Shown here: piece by piece, positions 8,929 to 14,523 of the stretch
Position numbering within the stretch: the stretch's first letter is position 1
How the letters are laid out: every line of letters starts with the position of its first letter
NCBI GenBank assembly: GCA_003427395.1
Contig: BFEA01000258.1
Location: 1,252,696-1,276,407, forward strand
Length of the DNA: 23,712 nucleotides
Direction: 5' to 3'
Source of the DNA: Chara braunii
Lineage: Eukaryota; Streptophyta; Charophyceae; Charales; Characeae
Notes under the pieces: model-generated
Databases searched by the model: none
Told to the model about the DNA's origin: nothing
Seen by the model: the letters and a program-made list of their open reading frames with translations, nothing else
Made by a program: the position numbers and the translations under genes

Positions 8929-8965
8929 CGATTTCGGGCAAAAGAAATTCCCATGGTGTGACGGG
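8929..8965. repeat. 37-nt repeat of a chimeric SSU junction
   Basis: Identical to 8700-8736 in the same orientation. It contains both SSU sequence (CCCATGGTGTGACGGG, antisense) and the non-SSU CGATTTCGGGCAAAAGAA attached to it. The junction between the two was therefore formed before the duplication. Confidence 0.85.
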
Positions 8966-9050
8966 GTTGATGCAAAGTGTTCCACCAATTTACAGAGCGA
9001 AGTGACAATAATCGCGTAAAAGGTTTTTTTTTGAATTCAGTAAATGGAGG

Positions 9051-9107
9051 TTTGATACTCTGACTGTGGTTATGTTAATTGTGGTCACTTTTGTGACCTT
9101 GATCTCC
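9051..9107 (+). pseudogene. nad5: nad5 fragment (complex I subunit 5)
   Basis: Codons read FDTLTVVMLIVVTFVTLIS. This matches the conserved FDSLTVVMLIVVTFVSSLVH helix of the antiporter-like subunit ND5. Both edges are abrupt. The left edge touches the 44-nt module at 8997-9040. Confidence 0.85.
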
Positions 9108-9593
9108 ACTCTTCGGATTCTGCATCACAGAATCAATCCTGCTAACCATTGTAACTGAGTCTGTGCCTGTAAGTTTCGAGCGGAGACGAAACTTCGTAGT
9201 AATAAAATAAATACGCGTGTCGTATTATTATAGTGAACCCGGGCAGAATGTGAATTGACTCTGTTTTTTGTTCGGACTCTTCACGTATAGTCTCTGAGGT
9301 GTTGAGGTCCGAAATTGAAAGTCAAATTTTTTAGCCGAAAAGTTTTTCATAGTCAATTGAGAATGTTCTCAAATTTAATTTCAATTTCAAATTAATCGCT
9401 TGAACGCGGAACCTTTGTGAGATTGTATTACAAAACGAGTTTGCGGTCAAAAAACTTTTGGCGAAACTTTCAAGGGATTTTCGGACTAAGCTCATAAATT
9501 TTCTACTGCAAAAGGTGCCTCTGAGAAAGAAAAGCTGTATTGTGCCCGGAATGAGTTCGTCATTCCAGGTGTCTTTCATGCATGCTCCACGCG
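9108..9593. other. Unassigned mosaic DNA
   Basis: Contains GTCAAAAAACTTTTGGCGA (9446-9464), shared with 10625-10643. No gene recognised. Confidence 0.3.
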
Positions 9594-9626
9594 GGAAAAA
9601 CGGGATTTGAACCCGCGAATTCTGGC
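9594..9626 (-). pseudogene. 3' part of a mitochondrial tRNA (second copy)
   Basis: These 33 bases match 7257-7289 with one substitution. They include the T-arm GCGGGTTCAAATCCCGT and the 3' strand TTTTTCC. The shared block ends at the 3' strand of the anticodon stem in both copies. Confidence 0.8.
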
Positions 9627-9837
9627 CGTGTGCTTGGAAATCTTGCACGCACGGTTCGGTGTTCAAAAATTTCGAAATGATTTTGTATTTCTGGGACGTC
9701 TCGAAGCTTCAAAAGCTTTTCAAGCGAGGTACCGTCAAAACGACGCCTTCGGCGCCTTCGGTCGGGGACCCGGCTCTTGCGAGCCCTTTGGCACGCGTCC
9801 CCTTTTTTTTTGTTTTCCTTTTTTCAGTTATCAGGAG

Positions 9838-10100
9838 TAGTAGTTGAAAATGCCACGGGTTTTTGCATTGTAAAATGCAAGTATATCTGCGTGGTCCATC
9901 GGGATCATAATTCTTATTGGCATAGGAAGGATATAACCTTTGTAAGTGCGTCTTACAAATCCATACTTCTTAAGTCGTTCTACAAGCTCCTTGATAGGGG
10001 CTCGGCGGAGAATGAGTCTCGGGTGTATCCTTCTTCGGTATACTTTTCCGTGCGCTTCGCGCCTAACCCAAGAGACTTGATTTTGTGCCTTCCATTTCAC
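9838..10100 (-). pseudogene. Group II intron-encoded protein, maturase (domain X) fragment
   Basis: The minus strand encodes KVYRRRIHPRLILRRAPIKE, LVERLKKYGFVRR, IMIPMDHADILAFYNAKTRG and IFNYYS. RIHPRxxLxAPIKELxxRLxxxGFxRR and LDHADILxFYNxxxRGxxNYYSFVDN are typical of domain X of group II intron maturases, which assist intron splicing. The frame ends at NYYS where FVDN should follow. The RT catalytic part is not adjacent; a separate YADD piece lies at 10685-10741 on the other strand. The last 41 bases are duplicated at 5691-5731. Confidence 0.88.
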
Positions 10101-10221
10101 GGCATGAATTTGGGTACTTAGGAGAGATATCCCATTATGACTTTTTGTGAGAAATCAGAAGAAACATAACAAAACAAAAAGCGCAGACGGGAAGGAGCCT
10201 AAATCGATGGACTCGAAAGAG

Positions 10222-10252
10222 CGGGGAACCTGCGGCTGGATTGACTCCTTTC
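10222..10252 (+). pseudogene. SSU rRNA 3' terminal fragment
   Basis: GGGGAACCTGCGGCTGGATT followed by GACTCCTTTC matches the extreme 3' end of mitochondrial SSU rRNA, including the anti-Shine-Dalgarno CTCCTTTC region. The preceding helix 44 sequence is missing. Confidence 0.85.
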
Positions 10253-10438
10253 CAATATATTGGACAATGATTCGAAGACTTTGTCGCATTTCGTACAGAA
10301 AGCCCTCACCGTGGTGCTGGACAGCGCGACGTGCTTGGTTTCGCGGTCCAAGTCCGTCGATTTAGGCCTTTTAAAATCCAAATTCGTATCAGTTTCCAAT
10401 AGGCACTTCTCAAAAAAAGAAAAATAAAATTTCGTGTT
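10253..10438. other. Unassigned mosaic DNA
   Basis: The minus strand stays open and reads ETKHVALSSTTVRAFCTKCD (about 10350-10290), with two cysteines in CTKC. I do not recognise it. It may be a further gene fragment. Confidence 0.3.
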
Positions 10439-10474
10439 ACTGGAGTAAGATAGAGGAAAGTGGAATTTCTAGTG
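10439..10474 (+). pseudogene. SSU rRNA fragment (E. coli about 650-690)
   Basis: ACTGGAGTAAGATAGAGG followed by AAAGTGGAATTTCTAGTG matches plant-type mitochondrial SSU rRNA (form GGTAGAGGAAAGTGGAATTTCTAGTGTAGCGG, split here into short quotes). The match ends after CTAGTG, before TAGCGG. Confidence 0.8.
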
Positions 10475-10529
10475 ATGTTTCCGCCGGGCCAGCGGCACGG
10501 GTTGCGTGCCCCCCGTGATCACCAAATGA

Positions 10530-10564
10530 AATTAAATAGGCCGCCGCTTCGCGGCGGTAACAGT
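10530..10564. repeat. 35-nt GC hairpin module (inverted copy of 6316-6350)
   Basis: Exact reverse complement of 6316-6350. The hairpin stem CCGCCGC/GCGGCGG lies at 10541-10557. Confidence 0.85.
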
Positions 10565-10608
10565 TCGTATGATTTTTTAAAAAAAAGAACATTTGAAAAA
10601 GATTGTCG

Positions 10609-10640
10609 GGTTTTGTTTTATTTAGTCAAAAAACTTTTGG
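10609..10640. repeat. 32-nt AT-rich module shared with 6000-6031
   Basis: GGTTTTGTTTTATTTAGTC followed by AAAAAACTTTTGG occurs identically at 6000-6031 in the same orientation. It is not assigned to a gene. Confidence 0.8.
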
Positions 10641-10684
10641 CGACAAAAACCGGCAACCGGCGAACCCTATGGAAGACTTCATCA

Positions 10685-10741
10685 GATCCAATGGATCCGG
10701 GTTTCAAAAGACTCTTCTATGTAAGATATGCTGATGATTTT
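10685..10741 (+). pseudogene. Group II intron reverse transcriptase fragment with YADD
   Basis: Codons read DPMDPGFKRLFYVRYADDF. FKRLxYVRYADDFLxG is the catalytic RT block (RT5) of group II intron-encoded proteins, with the two active-site aspartates. The frame leaves the family directly after DDF. It could come from the same protein as 9838-10100, but it lies on the opposite strand. Confidence 0.85.
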
Positions 10742-10776
10742 TGGAACTGGAAGTTTTGAAACTGGTTGGTATACTA

Positions 10777-10822
10777 CCAGTGATCCCCTTTCACGACGAG
10801 CTTGAGTCTTCGCAGCGAGTTC
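10777..10822. repeat. 46-nt module, inverted copy at 18124-18169
   Basis: CCAGTGATCCCCTTTCACG through GCGAGTTC is found exactly in reverse complement at 18124-18169, inside the leuA intron insert. There it continues without a break into sequence that here lies at 5799-5826. Confidence 0.85.
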
Positions 10823-10878
10823 GATTAGTTTTGGAAATGAATGGAGAAGTGGTGGAACGTGCAGAACCACATATTGGT
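10819..10878 (+). pseudogene. nad7: nad7 fragment (complex I 49-kDa subunit)
   Basis: Twenty codons read [20 protein letters not shown], matching the [23 protein letters not shown] region of the N-terminal part of Nad7, near the quinone site. The next expected LLHRGTEKL is replaced by an unrelated T-rich sequence. Confidence 0.9.
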
Positions 10879-10969
10879 TTTTTTTTATGGCAAGCCTATC
10901 TTTGGTTCTATCGTTTGTAACAATTCCTTCAAAGCATTTTTTCATTTTTTTATAACGCGGCAGGGACAA

Positions 10970-11007
10970 GTAGGTTATCAGCAGGAAACCACAAAAAAGT
11001 ACGGCCG
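10970..11007. repeat. 38-nt module, inverted copy at 11795-11832
   Basis: GTAGGTTATCAGCAGGAAAC through AGTACGGCCG is found exactly in reverse complement at 11795-11832. It is not assigned to a gene. Confidence 0.85.
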
Positions 11008-11106
11008 AGCTGGGAGTCTGGATTTCGGAACCTGGTTACACGGGTGAACGGGCAACCGTTGCAGTGGAACTTTTGGGCATTCAAACTATTTATCATTCCA
11101 TCACAC

Positions 11107-11160
11107 ATGTTTTTTGTAGCTTTTTTTTGGGCTTTCTTTCATTCAAGTCTGGCGCCTACG
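11107..11160 (+). pseudogene. cox3: cox3 fragment (cytochrome c oxidase subunit III)
   Basis: Codons read MFFVAFFWAFFHSSLAPT, matching the conserved helix of Cox3 (FFxAFFWAFFHSSLAPTxEIG). The match ends at APT and enters a GC-rich hairpin-like sequence. Confidence 0.9.
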
Positions 11161-11183
11161 GATGTGGCGGCGCTTCGCGCCTT

Positions 11184-11207
11184 GTGGGTTCGAGTCCCGC
11201 TAGCCGG
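11184..11207 (+). pseudogene. 3' end of a tRNA (T-arm and acceptor strand)
   Basis: GTGGGTTCGAGTCCCGC forms a T-arm (GTGGG/CCCGC), followed by TAGCCGG as a 3' acceptor strand. The 5' half is missing, so the amino acid cannot be told. Confidence 0.6.
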
Positions 11208-11208
11208 A

Positions 11209-11242
11209 AAACCAGCTATCTCCGAGTTTGATTGGCCTTTCC
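11209..11242 (-). pseudogene. Mitochondrial LSU rRNA fragment (domain II, copy 2)
   Basis: Same 34 bases, same orientation and same ends as 5827-5860, but between different neighbours (a tRNA end on the left, an unassigned piece on the right). Confidence 0.85.
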
Positions 11243-11292
11243 CGAAGATCTTTTTCTATTTTCACAGCAATTTGCTTCTCCGCCATCATCTT

Positions 11293-11345
11293 GGTCTGAG
11301 GGGCGATTACGTGAGTGAGTGCCATACGTAATCGCCCCTCAGACC
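11293..11345. repeat. Perfect 20-bp inverted repeat, 13-nt loop
   Basis: GGTCTGAGGGGCGATTACGT (11293-11312) is followed by a 13-base loop and its exact reverse complement (11326-11345). It is a strong hairpin on either strand. No terminator-like T run follows. Confidence 0.9.
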
Positions 11346-11377
11346 ACCCAGTAGAAGAGGGCAATTCATAGATAGCA

Positions 11378-11380
<3 letters not shown>

Positions 11381-11414
<34 letters not shown>

Positions 11415-11433
11415 CTGCACAAGCGGTGGAGCA
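11381..11433 (+). pseudogene. SSU rRNA fragment (E. coli about 900-950)
   Basis: GGCTGAAACTCAAAGGAATT, GACGGGGGCCTGCACAAGCG and GTGGAGCA follow in order. This is a universally conserved part of SSU rRNA. Confidence 0.95.
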
Positions 11434-11453
11434 CGTGCCAGCAGCCGCGGTAA
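11434..11453 (+). pseudogene. SSU rRNA fragment (530-loop, E. coli about 514-533)
   Basis: CGTGCCAGCAGCCGCGGTAA is the universal 530-loop segment. It directly follows the 900-950 piece, reversing the order found in the rRNA. After GTAA the sequence leaves SSU. Confidence 0.93.
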
Positions 11454-11580
11454 GACGGGGGGGGCCGTCTACTTTCAATTCTAATTTGCTGGATTGATCG
11501 ATGCTGAGCTCTCGTATCGTATAATGAGACTTTTCTTCAAATTAGTGTTATTAGGTCTTGATTTTTTTGCTATGATTTTT

Positions 11581-11619
11581 AGCAATCTCAGCTATTGGTG
11601 GGGTTTTGGATCTCTTGCG
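11581..11619 (+). pseudogene. cob: cob N-terminal fragment (cytochrome b)
   Basis: Codons read SNLSYWWGFGSLA, the conserved segment after the N-terminus of cytochrome b (PTPSNLSYWWGFGSLAGxC). Both flanks are unrelated. The C-terminal part of cob lies 6 kb away at 17820-18030. Confidence 0.88.
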
Positions 11620-11712
11620 GCGGTGGTCCCCATCTTGAGTTCGTCAATTTGGGTGTCTCCAACCACGCGGTTGGATAAATAAAATAAGTCGTGTCCATCT
11701 CGCTGCGGACTA

Positions 11713-11751
11713 CTGCGTGAAGTAGCTGCTTTTGCTCAATTTGGCTCAGAT
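11713..11751 (+). pseudogene. atp1: atp1 fragment (internal)
   Basis: Codons read LREVAAFAQFGSD, matching the YREVAAFAQFGSDLD segment in the C-terminal helical domain of ATP synthase alpha. The next residues do not fit. Confidence 0.85.
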
Positions 11752-11906
11752 GCAAAGCACTGAAGATTTGACGCGTAGTGTTGATAGCTGCGAGCGGCCG
11801 TACTTTTTTGTGGTTTCCTGCTGATAACCTACAGCAGGTCGGATTCCACGATAAAACAGTTCTGTTTCCAGAAAATTGACGATGGCCCGGTGGGATTGAA
11901 TTCATT

Positions 11907-11933
11907 GATTGCGGATTAGCATACCGCGGTGAA
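11907..11933 (+). pseudogene. Possible diverged SSU rRNA 3' fragment
   Basis: ATTGCGGATTAGCATACCGC followed by GGTGAA matches the SSU segment ATCGCGGATCAGCATGCCGCGGTGAA (quoted from the copy at 8717-8846) apart from a few substitutions. It would be a second, more diverged copy. A chance match to a coding piece is possible. Confidence 0.5.
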
Positions 11934-12133
11934 GTGTTTGGTGTACGAAAAATGATTTCGCCCGGTTGGCAAAGGAAGAAGGTAGGTAAGGTACAGCATA
12001 CCGAGCAGAAAGGGAAAGGAGAATAGACATGGACCCCGGGATGCGAGCGTGACTCGAACAAAAGCGGTTCCGCGTTGCCGAACCAATGAACGAAAGGCTG
12101 CCTTATCGGACAAAAGACTAGTGAATCATCGAC

Positions 12134-12266
12134 CGCGTCACCAAGATGGCGTGCAATGGCAAGAAACTGACCCAACCACGTCACCAAGATGACGGCGTGC
12201 AATGGCGGGAAACGGACCCGGCCACGTCACCAAGATGGCGTGCAAGGGCGGGAAACTGACCAAACC
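12134..12266. repeat. Tandem repeat, three copies of 43-46 bp
   Basis: The unit starts CACGTCACCAAGATGGCGTG and continues CAATGGCGGGAAACTGACC. Copies begin near 12134, 12177 and 12223 and differ by a few substitutions and a 3-bp insertion. It lies at the distal edge of the mitochondrial mosaic and is not recognisably mitochondrial. Confidence 0.85.
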
Positions 12267-12598
12267 AAGAGCTGAAGGGAGAGCCAGATGCCCCCGAGCA
12301 TACAACGCCCCAAAACAACATGGAAACAAACTTTGTGAAATGATTAGATTTGATTACATGGTCGACTGCACTCTATGGACATTCTTGTTATGAAACTATG
12401 ACGAAGTGAATGCGAAATGCATCACTGGACTGCTGAACTGCGACTCTGCATCATAAAAATGCTGCATAGCACGATTAACTACACACCATCTGGAACTAGA
12501 TGTGTCTATATCTACGAGTACCTATGTATCTATACATCTATCTAGTATATATTCAACTATAGCTAGGTATATATATATATATATAAATGTATATATAT
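12267..12598. other. No gene recognised; TA-rich microsatellites
   Basis: Mixed DNA, then GTATCTATACATCTATC-type and (TA)n tracts from about 12500 onward leading into the repeat element at 12599. Confidence 0.5.
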
Positions 12599-12707
12599 CG
12601 TCAAATAGAACTGCCCGGTAAACCGTAGGCAGAGAGGGAGAAGAGGACAACAAACGAGGGGCTGTGACAAACTGTTTCGTCGGAGTTTCACCGACTCATC
12701 AGGAGGC

Positions 12708-12710
<3 letters not shown>
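12599..12710 (-). repeat. TA-flanked element with hammerhead-like core (copy 1)
   Basis: This 112-bp element is flanked on both sides by (TA)n. On the minus strand it contains CTGATGA (12702-12696), a stem II of GTCGG/CCGAC with loop TGAAACT (12695-12679), then GAAA (12678-12675), a 3-bp helix III ACA/TGT with loop GTT, and a GTC cleavage triplet (12668-12666). These are the invariant parts of a hammerhead ribozyme in the usual order, with the very short helix III known from type I motifs of Penelope-like elements and retrozymes. The sequences on the two sides where helix I should form (CAGCCTC before, ACAGCCC after) are direct rather than inverted repeats, so helix I is not evident. Its first 108 bp are identical to 23090-23197. 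Confidence 0.65.

Positions 12711-12750
<40 letters not shown>
12711..12750. repeat. (TA)n microsatellite
   Basis: About 40 bp of alternating AT join copies 1 and 2 of the hammerhead-like element, giving a tandem arrangement with a period near 152 bp. Confidence 0.95.
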
Positions 12751-12752
<2 letters not shown>

Positions 12753-12864
12753 TCAAACAGACTTGCGCATGGTAAACCGTAGGCAGAGAGGGAGAGGAGG
12801 ACAACAAACGAGGGGCTGTGACAAACTGTTTCATCGGAGGTTCACCGACTCATGAGGAGGCTGA
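12751..12864 (-). repeat. TA-flanked hammerhead-like element (copy 2, core mutated)
   Basis: Same element as copy 1 with about ten differences. On the minus strand the core reads CTCATGA instead of CTGATGA, changing the invariant G5, and the segment before GAAA has T for C, leaving a G-U pair in stem II. A hammerhead with this core should be inactive. Confidence 0.65.
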
Positions 12865-13644
12865 ACCCTATATGTATATATTGAGAGAGAATTTGAGACC
12901 TTAACATGATGTCGAGGTTGATTACGAAACTCGTTCCCCTGTGATTGTGTGCAACCGTGTCCACTGAATTTGTATGACATGAACAGGCAAGTAGCTTTCA
13001 CTTCACTGACTTGTATGGATGATGCACCCATCCCACCCACCACTACCAGCCAACCTCCTCTCCACAGGTCCCTTCCCTCCCCCTTGCCCTGCGATCCATT
13101 TCAGTCATAAGGAAAGCAAAGCACAAACATCGTAACGGAGGAACAATCATTTGGGGGCGTGAAAAAAACAATGGGGGGATACCCAGCTGCAGAAGACTCA
13201 GATCTCTCACAGATGATTCTTCCGCACTTGCCTCATTCTTGTAAACACAGCATGTTCAGAACTAGCACATGTATACAGCAGTGAGAACTGCTTCTGCGGG
13301 CCCGGAAGAGCGGGCCCAGAAGAAGTGGGAAGGGAGGGGAGAGGGGGGGGGGGGGGGGGTGAGCAGGGGAAGGGACAGTATGACCATTAAGATGTCCATG
13401 GGCTTGTCTGAAGTGTTCTGATGCTGCCAACTGTGTTGAAAGATGAACACCGATAGACACTGCTGTGCCAGAGTCATCAAGACACAGCGTGATCAACCAG
13501 TCAAAAACGATAAGGACGACTCGCCCAGGAGGGAGGAGGAGAGAGAGAGCGGGGAAGTTACCAAGACAATGGAAAATTAAACTCCCGGTCAAAAATGAAC
13601 TCAAACACTTGAGCGCAGCGCTCCGTGGTTGGCCGCACATACCG
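12865..13644. other. 3' flank of the leuA gene; no gene recognised
   Basis: Contains a short GTATATAT tract, a run of about 17 G near 13343-13359, and otherwise unremarkable DNA. On the minus strand this would be the 3' untranslated region and downstream flank of the isopropylmalate synthase gene. No clear polyadenylation signal was picked out. Confidence 0.5.
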
Positions 13645-13783
13645 TCAAACTACCTCCTTCTCCCTTACTTGCTCCTGTACTTTAACTTGTGGCCTCTTTT
13701 TAGTGAACGCCAGCAGCTTGTTCAGGGCTCCAATATAAGCCCTGACGCTCGAGACGACAATGTCTTCCCCTGCGCCACTACCA
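13645..13783 (-). CDS. leuA: leuA last exon (45 codons, stop TGA)
   Basis: The acceptor TGTGGTTTGCAG ends at 13784. The first base T completes the split serine, then [40 protein letters not shown] and EKEVV. The stop TGA is at 13647-13645. [14 protein letters not shown] is the conserved C-terminal helix of the family. The Lys/Glu/Gln-rich tail is an extension. Confidence 0.93.
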
Positions 13784-14469
13784 CTGCAAACCACAGAATC
13801 AGTTCAAGCCTCAAGGTGAGTTATCGTGCCTTTCTTTTTCTTTTTCTCTTTCGTTTTCTTTTTCCTTGTTGTTCCTTAGTGACAATAATTATTAATTTTT
13901 AATAATTTCCCTGTTCCAGATATGTTATCTTCAAGACTGATCAGTGCCGTCTGGCTCACATTCGAAGATGTGCTTCTGTGTGTGAGGAGTCAATCTCGGC
14001 ATCGTAGGACATCACAGGATGTTTTGTTACAAAACAAACAAAAAAAAAAGGAATACGCGCTGCTGTGTGCCATAGAATCTGGAAGGAGCAAACTTCCCAA
14101 CGAAGACTGTGAGCCGTAGAGACAGCAAGCAGCGAGGAGAGAGGGAGAGTTCAAGATCTGAAGGAGGGGGGGGGAGTGAGAGAGGGAAAGAGAGAGAAGG
14201 AACTTTTCCTTTAAACCACCACTACGGTACTACCACTCCCCATGTGGGCCGCCTTCGGGCCCTCGATTCTTTAGGAGGCCGAAACAAAACAACGGTTGCT
14301 GGCGAGGTTTATAAATGGCGGCCGCCATCGGGCCCAGGGTCCGAACTTCAGCAGTAGGCCATTTTCCTGTTTTCCCAACAGTGGGAAAGGTAGTGGTGCT
14401 TTAAGAGAGACAAAGGCAGAGAGAGGAGAGGGGAGAAGCGGCAAAGAGTGCAGTGGTGAGTGAGTGAGT

Positions 14470-14523
<54 letters not shown>

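Larger units (their letters stand above)
5413..12000. other. Mosaic of scrambled mitochondrial DNA fragments (NUMT-like)
   Basis: At least 28 short pieces of mitochondrial genes lie here in both orientations and without ancestral order: trnP, sdh3, LSU, cox2, SSU, trnS, rpl2, trnQ, rpl14, trnI, atp1, nad5, a group II intron protein, nad7, cox3 and cob. Each piece stops abruptly and the next begins, often in an unrelated gene. Between recognised pieces is similar DNA that could not be assigned. The outer limits are approximate: the first recognised piece starts at 5413 and the last ends near 11933. A related insert at about 17820-18191 sits inside an intron of a nuclear gene, which supports a nuclear location for this block too. 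The alternative is a genuinely scrambled organelle chromosome, but no intact gene is present. Confidence 0.85.

Noticed and set aside
8489-8941. 150-codon minus-strand open frame
   Set aside because: It is a chimera of antisense SSU rRNA, an unassigned piece, an atp1 scrap and antisense tRNA-Ile. Only the atp1 part is a true coding remnant.
5413-12000. The block as a genuine mitochondrial chromosome with fragmented rRNA genes
   Set aside because: Pieces of 20-50 nt cut protein genes and tRNAs as well, no gene is intact, and a related insert lies in a spliced nuclear gene.
12020-12115. Minus-strand tRNA-like sequence (GTTCGAGTC with TCATTGGTT upstream)
   Set aside because: T-arm and acceptor stems do not pair, so the resemblance is too weak to list.
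12599-12710. Calling the hammerhead-like element a proven ribozyme
   Set aside because: Helix I is not visible in the adjacent sequence, because the flanks are direct rather than inverted repeats. It is therefore reported only as a core-motif finding.
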